A stretch of 64,000 bases of DNA, taken from the NCBI GenBank assembly GCA_965153455.1, contig OZ234500.1, positions 5,704,001 through 5,768,000 of the forward strand, written 5' to 3'. Source of the DNA: Sphagnum compactum. Its lineage: Eukaryota; Bryophyta; Sphagnopsida; Sphagnales. The translations under genes were made by a program, and so were the position numbers. Below the pieces are notes generated by a model. The model was not told where the DNA came from, did not search any database, and saw nothing but the letters and a program-made list of their open reading frames with translations. Below, in pieces: positions 1 through 20,116 of the stretch; position 1 is the first letter of the stretch; each line of letters starts with the position of its first letter.

Positions 1-9053
<9,053 letters not shown>

Positions 9054-9230
9054 AACTGCTGTCAACCAAACCAAGGATCGTTGAACAAGACTACCACTCC
9101 TCCTCACGCGCACTTCACTACTCCACACGAGCAGCTACAAGAACCAAAGAGGCTTTCGCGTCGAAGAAGACGGAGGAACAGCTGCAAGCACCAAGGAAGC
9201 TTTCGTGGGGAAGAAGACGGGCGCGCTCGT
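9054..9230 (-). promoter_or_regulatory. Helicase gene leader / proximal promoter with a 47-bp duplication
   Basis: This region lies immediately upstream of the helicase ATG and is more GC-rich than the DNA beyond it. Two diverged copies of a unit of about 47 bp sit side by side (about 9128-9171 and 9172-9219). Both contain the + strand pattern CAGCT(A/G)CAAG(A/C)ACCAA followed by GAAGAAGACG. I see no TATA box, which suits a housekeeping splicing gene. The transcription start cannot be placed. Confidence 0.5.
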
Positions 9231-9540
9231 TAGGGCATTTGGTGGCTTGCTAATCAGCCCTCTACTTCCACGGCGAGAATGAGGTCCCAATAACGTCCTG
9301 CTGAGGCTACGATAATGTACTGCAAGATCAATTGTGGTTTCCACGGCCAAAGATGAGGTTTCAAGAATGTACTGCAAGATCAATTGTGGTTTCCACGGCC
9401 AAAGATGAGGTTTCAAGAATGTACTGCAAGATCAATTGTGGTTTCCCAAGCCAATGATAAGGTTTCAAGAATGTATTGCAAGATCAATTGGCGAATTTTG
9501 AGGTCTCAAGAACAACTTCCTTGGTAGAGTACCCAGTACC
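9231..9540. repeat. 52-bp tandem repeat upstream of the helicase gene
   Basis: The phrase AATGTACTGCAAGATCAATT begins at 9314, 9366 and 9418 and, with one change, at 9470. The period is exactly 52 bp. Each unit continues with GTGGTTTCCACGGCC and GATGAGGTTTCAAG. The same phrases recur in decayed form at 11.1-13.0 kb, and 9240-9250 carries the TTTGGTGGCTTGC phrase that also marks the larger array. Near-identity of the three central copies implies recent amplification about 260 bp upstream of a start codon. Confidence 0.9.
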
Positions 9541-9924
9541 TAAAAGCTAGGCATTAATTAATTATTTTTTGAATTTGTCAAAAAAATTGAAAAATGTGTA
9601 CTTGCCATGCTGAAAATATACATGAATCTTTCAAGCATAATTTTTTCATTATTTAGTATAATGTTGAATTGTAAATTATTATGCCAAACATAATTGACAA
9701 AATAAATAATTATTAAACACCTTGATCTTAAACCAACAAAGGTATTATGATATTTGGTGGCTTGCAGAAAGGCACTTCCATAACAAGAGTGAGGTTTCAA
9801 AATTGTTATGCAAATTTTAAAACATGCCTAATAATGTCTCACCAAACTTATGATGTGACCTTGTTTTACTAATGCACTCGTGACGGCAACAAGCAATTTG
9901 TTGTGGACAAAAAATATTATTTTT
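9541..9924. other. AT-rich spacer with one decayed repeat unit
   Basis: No gene is visible. At about 9750-9810 a single unit of the flanking repeat family remains (GGTGGCTTGC, then an (A)CTTCCAT phrase and GAATGAGGTTTCAA...). The rest is unstructured AT-rich DNA. Confidence 0.5.
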
Positions 9925-10370
9925 TAGAAATTAAAATTTAGAATCTTCAAAAAATATATTTATGAAAAATATGTTTTACATTTTATCTTTAATTTAAGTA
10001 TCCTTAAAAAATTGTGCTTGAAAAAAAAATTAAATTTCTTTTCAAAGAGATCCTTGAAAAGATATGTTTGATTTTTTTAAAATTTCAAAAAGATTCATGA
10101 AAACATGTTTAAAATTTTTTTAAAGTTTTTTTCCAACAGTATCTTGTAAAAACTATTTTTAGAAGTTTTGTTGAAGTTTTAATTAAATCCATGAAAAATA
10201 TGTTTAAAGTTTTTTTGAAGTTTCTAAAACATTCATGAAAAATATGTGTAGAATTTTTTTTAATAATTTAAAAAAATCTATGAAAAAATATGTTTGAAAG
10301 TTTGCAAAAGTTCAAAAAATATTCATGAAAAAATGTTTAAAAGTTTTTAGAAGATATAAAACTAGTAAAA
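9925..10370. repeat. Degenerate AT-rich repeat, units of about 45-100 bp
   Basis: The phrase (TT)CATGAAAA(A)TATGTTT recurs near 9962, 10086, 10190, 10230, 10277 and 10322, each followed by runs of T and AAGTTT. Spacing is uneven, so this is an old, eroded tandem array. No coding potential is visible. Confidence 0.6.
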
Positions 10371-11090
10371 GCATGTAGGAAAATAATTGGTAATTCTGTT
10401 TTAGAATGAAACTTTTTCAAAAAGAATGGTCACCAAAAACTTGTAGAATTCACTGTCAATAGAAGCTTTTAGAAGATGTGATTGGGGCAAATTTCTAAAA
10501 AGGTGATTTAGTATAAACTTATAAAAAGTTTAGTTGATTAAACTTTTCAAAAGATTGATGATATTTTAGATGATTCTATTGAACACTATAAGAATTGTTA
10601 AAAAAAACATTATTTTTTAATTCATTTAATATTTAGCTTATATTATGCCTTAATCAAACAATAAAGTTATTTAGTTCATGTTTATTAACAAATTCCTTGT
10701 TTGTTTGTTTGTTAAATCTTTTAATTACTCACATGTTGTGTTTTTGTTTTGTTCTTCACACAACTTGCCTCAAAATGTCTGAGCAACATATAAGCTTCAC
10801 ATAGCATAAACCACTCATCCTACCTTGTTGACATCTTCTTTGATTTACCCCTTTAGTCATTATCATAATGTTGCATTTGACCACCATGAACCAAATAGAT
10901 TTTCAAATTATAAATATGCTACATAAACAAAAATTTCATAACGAGGAGAAATATTGGGATAGGAAAAGATACAAAATGGTGTGTGAGAAACCTCATAATG
11001 AAGCAATGAGGAAAGTTTTGACCAAGTCTAGGAAATTAAAATGCCAAGGGTTGTTGGAAACACCTCCTCAACAATGAGATTTTGAACCAC
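10371..11090. other. AT-rich intergenic DNA, nothing recognised
   Basis: A 69-codon open frame at 10868-11077 has no recognisable family and an ordinary AT-rich composition. I do not support it as a gene. No repeat structure is obvious. Confidence 0.4.
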
Positions 11091-12990
11091 CCCAACTTAA
11101 AGCTAGTGCTTCAAGTTTTTGGGCTATCTAGGCACGTTCTTAGTTTCTAAGGCAAAAAATGAGGTGTCAAGAATGTATTGAAAGATTCCATTGGAAGATT
11201 TGTAGTTTTAAGAATGACTATTTTGGGGTTTGCAAAAACACATTTCCACTACAAGAATGAAGTTTTAAGAATGTTGTGCAAGCTTTAGTTTTTAAATTAA
11301 AACAATGTATTGCAAAGGTTCAATTAGCAAACTTGAAATCTCAAAAATGTATTGCAAGTTCCAATTGGTGAATTTGAGATCTCAAGAATGACTTCTTCTT
11401 TACAATACCCATTTTGTGGCTTGCAAAGAAACACTTCCATGACAAGAATGAGGTCCAAAGAACATTGTGCAAGCTTTAGTTTCTAAAACAAAAAATGAAA
11501 TACCAAGAATGTGTTATAAAGTTCAATTAAAAAATTAGAGGTTTCAAAAACAATAAGTTCATTAACGTACTTATTTAATAGTTTGCCAACACCTTCCAAA
11601 GTAAGTATGTTGTTTCAAAGAAGTTATGCAAGGTTTTTAGTTTCTAAGGCAAAAGATGAGATCTTAAAAGTGTATTACAAGATTCAAAAACAATGAGCTT
11701 GATAGAAGACCTATTTGACAACTTTCCAAACACTTCCAAGCAAAAATGAACTCTCAAAAACGATGTGCAAAATTTAAGTTTCAAAGAAAAAGATGACTTC
11801 CCAAGAATATATTGCAAGGTTCAATTGGTGATTTGAGGTTTCAAAAATGACAAGCTTTTTAAAGTACTTACATAGAGGCTTACAACTTACATAACAAGAA
11901 TGAGATTCTAAAAATGTTTTGCAAGCTTTAGTTTCTAAGGCAAAAGATGAGGTCTCAAGCATGTGTTGCAAGGTTGAATCAAAGAATTTGAGGTCTCAAA
12001 CATGACAAGCTTGTTAGGTTATCTATTTGATGGCTTGTTAAACATTTCCAAGGCAAGAATGAGGTTCAAAGAACATTGCGTAAGTTTTAGTTTTCAAAGC
12101 AAAACATGAGGTCCCAAGAATATTTTCCAAGGTCAATGGGAAAATTTGAGGTTTCAAGAATAATGAGCTCATTAGGGCGCCTATTTGGTGGCTTGCCAAG
12201 TACCTTCGGAAACAAGAATGAAGTTCCAAGAAAATCATGTAAGGTTTATATTCCAAGGCAAAAGAAGAGATCCCAAGAATGTATTTCAAGGTTCAATTGG
12301 CAAATATTTGAGGTCTCAAGAAAAATGAGTTCTTTAGGCTTGGTGAATTCCCAATATAACATTGCAAGGTTCAATTGGAAAATTTGATGTCTCAAGAAAG
12401 AAAAGTTCATGAGGTATTTAATAGATTGCCAAACATTTCAAAAGCAAGAACGAAATCCCACAAAGGATTGCAAAAGTTCAATTAATAAATTTGTGATTAA
12501 AAAAAAAGACAAGTTCATTAAGGTATTTGGTGGCTTGCCAAACATTTTGAAAGCAAGAATGAGGTTCCAAGAAATCCATGCAAGGTTTAATTCATACAAC
12601 AAAAGATGAGGTCCCAAAAAAGTATTACAAGGTTCAATTTTCAAAGGCAATTTTGAAGTCTTGAAAAATGAGTTCATTAGAGCATTTGGTGGCTTGCAAA
12701 TTCGAGAAAATGACATCCCAAAAAAGTAAAGCCATGTTTAGTTTTAAGGAGAAAATTTTCAAACTAACTTTGTTCGAAGTTCTGAAAACAAATTTGAAGT
12801 TTCAAAAAGGATCATCTTTTTAGGGCATTTCCATGGTTTGTGATTCATGAATCATTTGAAAAGGAAGAATGAAATCCCAAAAATATCATGCAAAGTATAG
12901 TTTCTAGGGCATAAGACAAGGTGTCAAAAATGTTTTACAAAGGTTGATTTTCAAGGGCAATTTGAAATTTCAAAATAATCAAACTAGAGT
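11091..12990. repeat. Decayed tandem array, units of about 130-185 bp
   Basis: Recurring phrases in fixed order are AAGATGAGGTCTCAAGAATG, TATTGCAAGGTTCAATTGG, AATTTGAGGTCTCAAGAATG, ATTTGGTGGCTTGCCAAA and AAGAATGAGGTTCCAAGAA. The GGCTTGC-type landmark occurs near 11228, 11412, 11580, 11713, 11877, 12021, 12188, 12530 and 12685. That gives roughly eleven units with many small indels. The unit includes the 52-bp repeat found upstream of the helicase, so both come from one ancestral array. Short open frames here arise from the repeat. Confidence 0.8.
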
Positions 12991-13988
12991 GGAGAATGTC
13001 TCAAACATATTTCGACTTAATTGACAACACACTTCCACAAAACTCTTCAATATTATAACCAATACCTATGATCATGGTGACACCCTCCCCAAAAAAAAAC
13101 ACACACACAGACACACATATATATCACAATCCGATGAGGTTTTTTCAAAAAATGATTATGGCCAAGTGTAAGACCAAGTCTAGTTCCATATCTATTACAC
13201 ACAATTAAACAATTATTTTTTGTGTAATATTAGTTTGTTCAACATGCAAATTACGTAGTATCAATTATGTACAACTAATTAAGTGTAATTGCTTGCCTAA
13301 AATGGAGGGCCAAGATTATATTTAAAAAAAAATAAAGTTGTACTTATTTACCTAGAGAACTTGAACCAAATTAAAAATGATTTTCCTTTTCTCCACTTTG
13401 AGATGGCCTTCAAAATATTATAAAGTTTAGATATGGCATATGATGCACAGACTAGTGGTGAAAAAGGCACTCACCCTCTGTTGCAACCCAAAAAACAGAG
13501 CAGAAGTCTCTTGCCTCTCCACACCAAAATACTTGGAAAGTTTCCATCCTTTCTAACTGCGGAGGCAATATCCAGATAATTCACATTGCAAACATTTTAG
13601 AAGTAATCAGGATACCAAAATACGAGAGTATGCTCTGCAACCAGACTAGGTGCAAATATAAGCTAGATTATGATCTAATAGACTCTAATAGATCATTATG
13701 TGCACATTTGTCATGTCGCACAGATGTTCTGAGCAGAGACAATATGGTAAATAGCTAATTTGAGATAGGTTTCAGCAATTATGCCTTCAGCTTTACACTA
13801 ATTTTTGCACTTCATATCTACTACCATGTGATTCAGCCTCAAATGAAATCCAAAAACCCACATACATATGCACATACGTTCATCACCTAGCAGTCTTGAG
13901 TTTGTTGAACCTCTAGCACATAGGGATGCTGAATCACATGTGGGTTTCCTTTTGCTTATATTTGTGTTTTCAGGGACTTGTTTCAGGT
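12991..13988. other. Region downstream of the lipase gene
   Basis: This interval should hold the lipase 3' UTR on the minus strand, just below the stop at 13989, but I found no clear polyadenylation signal. A CA/TA microsatellite lies at about 13100-13127. No coding sequence is recognised. Confidence 0.4.
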
Positions 13989-16900
13989 TCATTGTCTTGC
14001 ACTTTGAGCACCTGTTGAAAGTTTGTCATACAAGTAGTCCCAAAGAGCGTTGCCTGGAAGAGCAGGTAAAGCAAGGAAGACACTTCTCAGAGTTTGGAAA
14101 ATGTCTTTTTCAATCCTTTCAACAAGAGGACAGGGGCCCAACCGTACCGCATTCACATAATTTATGGGGTTGTGTGCAATCACTCCTGGTATGGTTAAGC
14201 CTACCACTCGAGCCAGAAGCGAGACTGCAGATTCTTGGTACTGAGGGCCATGTCTGATGGTCAAGATGAAGGCACAGTGAATGAGTTCCCAGAATGCAGT
14301 TATGCGTAATTTGAGGAAATCGAAGGCAAAGAAATTTCTTTCAGGTTCTTCAGGGAGTATCTGTCACACATAAAAGCCCACAAAATATGCAACAGTGAGG
14401 AAAAGCCTGATCCAAGAGATGAACAGGATTAGTCTGGACTAAACCTTTTTTGTGGCTGGTTAAAGATTTTGAACCAAACCATTGATCTCATAAAGTCCAT
14501 ACAGAATAGTAAAAAGCCTCAATAGTGGTCAGATCTGCTGCATCATTGAGCCACCAACCATCACAGTACAAATCTTGAAGATTCAACCCCTGAAACAGGG
14601 GTGACACAAAATCACACCTATGACCTCTCTCCTCTCACAAATTCAAGCCCAGACAGTGCATAAGTTGTCCAATTTCATATCAGGCACTGATCTGGCTGGC
14701 TTCAAGGCTTCTTCAATGCTCCTAAACCACCCAACAGATGGATTTCAGGTTAGGAGCATTTTGGTGGCCAGATTGACAACCCAAATTGTGGATCTGTTCA
14801 TTAAGGGTGGAAGATGCAAACTGGATTTCTTTTTCCACAGCAACATTTCTTTCAATTTCCCTTTTTCTGTACAACACCAATTTGAAGGCAAGTACAAGGC
14901 TTTTACACCTGTTTGTGGAGCTCAAGATTCCTAGGAAATGTGCAAGAGAGGAATACTGAGTGCATACCATTCCATTATACCAATTATCATAATAATGGCA
15001 TCCTCCAAAGTGCTTGAACTGAAATAACTTGTTATCAAATGGTACCCGAGGCACAATATCATTGCAGTAGACAACTCGATTGTAGTGACCTTTGAGTTTC
15101 TGATTGGCATAGTTTGCAAAGTTTTGGTCTCCAACTCTTGGCTGCCCAAATGTATAAATTGCAGCCAACCTGTCTGTGATTTCAGTCTCTGCATTGTAGT
15201 ACAGCATGGCCCCATATACAGCTGCAAGTGCGCCACCCAGACTGTGCCCCGTCACAAACAGTTGAGCATGTGGGTTATCATAAAGGAGTTTGGCAACTAT
15301 CTTTGTGATGTCATCGTATGCAAGCATTTGGGAATCATTTGCAATAATGTCGTCTGATAGGCCAGAGGTTGCTGGAGTGTTGTTGATCTCCTCTTTGGTT
15401 CGTTTTGGATGGTCAGCCTGCAACAAAAATTACTTATCCATGAGATTGCAGAGAAAGCTCCACAATAGCACTTCGAAGATAACATTATTTTGGTTCTGGC
15501 CAAACCAAACAAAAAAATGACATGAACAAGTGTGATCATAACCATGTGAGTGTGTCTCACAAGGCATCAAATAATCACCTTTGTGATGAAGGACAGTGAC
15601 TAGCTGCCCTTACTACCCAATGACTTCAGCTCCTGACAGCTGTGTAGATGAGTCTGTATTGATCTGTTCAAGATTTCATGCAAAAAATTATACAAAAACC
15701 TGCATCCTGAGTTCCTCTCACATCTTTCAGAAGCAATTGAAACATCTAGTCATGATGCTGGCCACAATACAAAGTACATGCACAAAGCTCATGACACAAA
15801 TATTTGTGAGGGCTTTTTTCTTTGGGGGGGGGGAACAAAGAGGAGGTCTTGGTGCACCGTGTGTTTGTTGTGTTTTTTTTGAGCGTTGTTGTCCATTTTG
15901 ATAAAAGAATCAACATCATCACGATGACACAGACCTAATGCCTCTAGGAACCCAAGGTGCACAGCCATTCCATTTTGGAACCGTGCCCATGAGAAATCAA
16001 TGTCAGTGCTCCAATCCCAAGTATTGAAAGGTTCTGTGCCTCTCCAGGCAATCACAATTGCATTCATATTGTGTGGCTTGTCTGCAAATATAAATGCCTC
16101 CGTGCTGCGCTTCTTATGGCATTCTACACTCAGACAACCACTTAGTCAGGCATGACTGAACTCTAATTATTTGGTGGATTTACTGGAATCCATACTAGGA
16201 CACTGCTTGGAACATCAGTGGAATAGATCAGCTGAAAAAATAGCAGGTCCTCTGAATGGAGGATTCTATAAATCCATCATTGATGATGAAGCATGTTCCA
16301 AGGCAGAAATACCACAGCAAAGATTGTAGAACCAAAGTCATTCTTAGAGATAATATTTCTCACCATTCCAACAAGTGTAGAAGCCCACAAAATGCATCTG
16401 CAAAACAAAGTGACCCCAACGTCCTGTAAGTGAAATATCCCTGGTGTCCTGAAAGCTGCTCACAATTCCACATACACAACAAATAGCCTGTTGGTTCACA
16501 TGGAAAGGGATGTCACTTAATGCATCTCACTAAGGTGCTTTACCCTACACTAAACCTAAGATTGGCTGTAGAAGGTTGCAATGTTAAGGGTCTTACATTC
16601 CAGTCTTGTTCCACAACTTTTTTGATAACCTCCCCATTCTCGTAAACCAGCTTGGAAGCCATAATGCTAACATCCAAGGTTCTTCTTGCTCCGGTTCCTT
16701 CAACTGGAAAGCAATCTGTGTCTGTCTTAGTGCTATGTGCTTTTGCGGATGCAGATTTGTCTGTATACAACTTTGTTCTCGGGTCCAGTTGCCAAATTAG
16801 AGTGTGGTAGTTGCTTTCACCTTCTTTTGGAATGACAAGTTCATCTGCTCAACACAGATCAATAACCATTACACTCCACTCAGAAATTCTGTTAACAAAT

Positions 16901-17922
16901 TAGTAAGAAAATCTCCCCTAAGTACATATATGATCTTAAAAGAAGCTGATCAGTTGGGAATGATAATATCTAGTTTTCTGTCTCTGGGGGAACACTCTAA
17001 AATGTGTAGAAAAGTTTTTGACCAAACAACAAAGCATACTGAAAGAAAAACGCTTGGAAAGAATGGGTTCAGGGAAAGCAATTATCAGCTGCTCACTCCA
17101 ATGGAAGAGGCAGTAAAAGTAAGAGGAAAAGAAAACACTTGGAAGAAATGGAATGAGGCAAAGGAAAAATCAGGTGCTTACTCCAAAGGCAGATGGAACC
17201 AAAAGGAAGAGGAAAGAAAACTCTTGGAAGGAATGGAAGGGGGGAAAGGAAAAATCACGTGCTTACTCCAGTGGAAAATACAGCCAAAAAGGAAACGGGA
17301 AATAAAACTCTTGGAAGGAACGGGTTGAGGGAAAGGAACAATCAGGTGATTGCTCCAGTGGAAGATGCAGTGAAAAAGGAAGAGCGAAGAAAACTATTGG
17401 AAGCAATGGACTGAGGGAAAGGAACAATCAGGTGCTTACTCCAACGGAAGATGCAGTCAAAAGGAAGAGGGAAGAAAACTCTTGGAAGCGATGGAAGGGG
17501 AGCAAGGAATAATCACGTGCTCACTCCAATGGAAGATGCAGCTGACAGGAAGTGGAATGAAAATCCTTGGAAGGGGTAAAAGGCACAATCAGCTGCTTAC
17601 TGAAATGGAAGATGCATCGAAAAGGAAGAGTCCAAAAACTTCCATTTAGTGCTAAGAAGTTGAGGGTCCACTCCACTACAAAGCCCACGTTGGCCAAGAC
17701 ACCATGAATATCCCACAGCAGATTTATTAACAACAGAGACAATCTCTGCTGCCAGTTCAAGTTCTTCTTATCGTCTCTTTCAGTGGTTTGCCCCTCACGC
17801 GTCACGGTTGGTGTCGAAGTTCGTTTGCTCTTCCACGGATGTGACGCCACATAGTACACCACCTTGCCGTGTCCATTCTCTCGTCCGAGGTCGCGGTTAG
17901 TCCTTTGCCTGACAGAAGCCAT
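13989..17922 (-). CDS. Class-3 triacylglycerol lipase, oil-body lipase (OBL1) type
   Basis: Alpha/beta-hydrolase of the plant OBL1 family, whose characterised members sit on lipid droplets and hydrolyse triacylglycerol. Exons on the minus strand: 17922-17601, 16844-16597, 16397-16364 (34 nt), 16123-15858, 15417-14968, 14360-13989. Phases agree, giving 563 residues. Residues about 58-95 form a hydrophobic membrane or droplet-binding stretch ending VVEWTLNFLALNG. Next come IMASKLVYENGEV, IAWRGTEPFNTWDWSTD (oxyanion region), VTGHSLGG (nucleophile Ser about 349), YCNDIVPRVPFD (Asp about 410) and IAHNPINYVNAVRLG (His about 503), so the triad is intact. The exon 4 donor (ACG|gtgcac) is the weakest boundary. 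The start at 17922 (MASVRQ) fits the usual family length. An in-frame ATG at 18186 would add 88 residues beginning with a signal-like hydrophobic stretch. The helicase lies downstream in the same orientation but is functionally unrelated. Confidence 0.93.
17040..17640 (-). repeat. 85-bp minisatellite spanning the lipase exon 1 / intron 1 junction
   Basis: Seven copies are anchored, on the + strand, by the reverse-complemented donor hexamer at 17091, 17176, 17261, 17348, 17434, 17519 and 17595. Steps are 85, 85, 87, 86, 85 and 76 bp. On the minus strand each unit reads TGCATCTTCCA(C/T)TGGA, then GTAAGCA or GTGAGCA, then CCTGATTGTTCCTT, then CCTTCCAAGAGTTTTC. The copy at 17595-17600 supplies the predicted intron 1 donor. 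The copy at 17348 has lost the GT (it reads GCAATC). A 174-codon open frame on the + strand here is a by-product of the repeat. Confidence 0.9.
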
Positions 17923-18300
17923 TTTTGATATCCTACCGACAGAAGCAACTCCTACAAAAACAGTATCCAATTCTGTAGACGACCTGATCGAAAACCAAAA
18001 CGATTTAGTTAGAAGTATTCCAGCCGTCGTCGTCTCGGGAAGTTCGGTACTTCGGCGAGTTCGAAGCAAGCGGGAAAAGATTAGATTTTTCTGAAGAAAG
18101 AGAACAGTCGGTAGCTTGTCAGTGCATAAAGTTTCCACAACAAGGAGATGAAGGAATCCAGCAGCATACAATAACACTCTGCGCATCACAATATCAATAC
18201 GAGAAATTCCAGAATGTGAGACCTGCTGTTGGCTCAGATTGAAATCGAGTCCTGAAGTGAAATTTCTGTCAATATTTTGAGGTTTGCTATATATGTGCAG
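17923..18300 (-). promoter_or_regulatory. Lipase 5' leader and candidate promoter
   Basis: Reading frame 1 stays open upstream of the chosen ATG to an ATG at 18186, so this stretch is either leader or an N-terminal extension beginning MRRVLLYAAGFLHLLVVETL. A TATA-like ACATATATAG on the minus strand at about 18287-18296 lies about 100 bp above that ATG. It is the best promoter candidate, but weak evidence on its own. Confidence 0.35.
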
Positions 18301-19340
18301 TGCGATTCATTCGAGTGTGTGCATCAAGACTCGACCAGAGTAGGACTTTCATCAGAGAAAGTTGTACACTGAACATCAGTAATCAGACTAAGGATCTGAC
18401 GAATCAAAAGTTTTACTCAAGCTTTTTTCGTGGTTTATACGAGGAAGGCTCCGGTACACATCGAATGGAAAAGATAGATGATCATTGTTTAAGACGTTCT
18501 ACGCATCATGTCCGAGCAACAAGAAGACAATCAACAACAACTCCAAACAAAAAAAGGGACTTGACTAGCTTCACGATTATGTGTTACCTCGAAACGCACT
18601 CAACCTCAACATACAAAACCAAAACAAACCCAAAAAACCATATTACTCAATAGCACAACCTCTTCCCCCATAGCAACTGGACCACTTCTGCTGCAGACTG
18701 CTAAGCATACGTACCTCCAAGGAACAGAAGACTTCAAGATTTGTTTGGATTTGAGTCTGAGGTGAAGTTCTGGAGTGAGGACTTATATGAGATGAAGAAA
18801 ACAAGGAAGCTTTGGAGCTGAATCCAAACACCTATTCACCCACAGCCAGTTCAGAGCTTGTGATAGACTCGGTAACCAGTTAGAGGTCGTCCATAACTTG
18901 AAATAGTTGATGCACCGGAGCAGAGAAGGTGCTTCCAGTAATTACCAGACATAACCTACTGTTCAGAGGTTCGAGAGCAAACAGCTTACCAGAGATAACC
19001 TACCCATCAGAGTTTTGAGAGCAACAGCACAACCTGGCCATTGATGGATGAAAAGTCATGTAATTCTCTTGTTGATGGATGAAAAATTATGCAACCCTCT
19101 TCTCAATGGAGGAAGATCGTATATGACATCCTGTCAGATGATGCATGCGTGGGAAAGGAAGGATGAGAGGTTATGCTTGGTGAATGCTGACTCGAAGATG
19201 AACCAAAAGCTTGAGAACCTTTACACTTGAGAACCTTTACACTGTAGGTTATGAGGGCTGGAATGAACTAGTAGCCACCAGTGCAACAGTTCACGATGAG
19301 GCTGTTCAAGCCGTTTTGGGGATGAACCAAAAACACATCC
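18301..19340. other. Intergenic DNA, no gene recognised
   Basis: Open frames up to 117 codons occur on the + strand (18300-18653) without family resemblance. A 16-bp phrase TTGAGAACCTTTACAC is tandemly duplicated at about 19211-19243, and a TTGATGGATGAAAA phrase repeats near 19040-19090. Confidence 0.4.
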
Positions 19341-19349
19341 TTTTCTCCT

Positions 19350-20070
19350 GCCCAGGGATTATTCAGCCTCCTTCTCAGCTCCAAAATATTCCTCTCCTAC
19401 CTACTTGCCCCCCTCCTACCCTCCCCACCTCATTTCTCACTCACTCCATCTCCAGAGCTCGGGAAAGCTCCCGAGCTTGAATAGCACAAAACTTCGAGGA
19501 GACGTGAGACACAAGGCTTGAGGAAGGTGGAGAGCTCAACGTTGAAAGATCGTGGAAAGAAGAAGGCAAGATGAGCGCTTCATCCCAAATGTAGAAGTGC
19601 GAGAAGAAAGGTAAGCTCCCTCCCTTCTCTGCATTTTTTTTTCTTTTTTATGGTTTTTTTTTCTTTGTGTTTTTTTTTTTCCCTTCTGCTTGAAAAAAAA
19701 AAGACATTATTGTCTTTTTTTTCATTTTTTTGTTTATGTTTGAAGCGAAGAAGGCGATGACACAAGCGTGCTGTTGCCTTTTTTTTTTCTTTTGTTTTTT
19801 GTTGTGAACAAGGCAATGACAACAAACTTGCTGCCGTCCCAAAATTTTCCCCTCCTACCTACCTACCTCATCTCATTTTGCATTCACTCCATCGTCAAAG
19901 TTCGAGAGAGCTTGAAGAGGGAGGGTAGAACTATGAACAAGAAGCGGGAAGGCAGAAGTGACAGCTAGGAAAAAACGCTTGAAATGAAAGGGCAGAAACA
20001 TGAAGGCAAAAGTAGTAACCAAAAGTGAGAGGGCAGAGCAGGAACTTAAAGGTAGGTTCCTTCCTTTCTC
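19350..20070 (+). repeat. Two diverged copies of an exon-like block with donor-like ends
   Basis: Copy 1 (about 19350-19630) and copy 2 (about 19835-20070) share this order: CCAAAAT(A/T)TTCC then CCTCCTACCTAC; CTCACT/TTCACTCCATC; a GAG(A)GCTTGAA-type purine-rich stretch; and an end of AAAG|GTAAGCTCC (copy 1) or AAAG|GTAGGTTCC (copy 2) followed by a pyrimidine tract. Long T runs separate them. The layout resembles a duplicated non-coding first exon with its donor on the + strand, but no downstream coding exon was found. Confidence 0.5.
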
Positions 20071-20116
20071 TTGGTTTCTTTTTGGTTGTTTTCTTGTGTG
20101 TTTTGTTTTTTTTGTG

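Noticed and set aside
16804-17328. 174-codon + strand open frame, the longest non-gene frame near the lipase
   Set aside because: It is produced by the 85-bp minisatellite (period close to a multiple of three after small indels) and lies antisense to lipase intron 1 and exon 2. It shows no domain.
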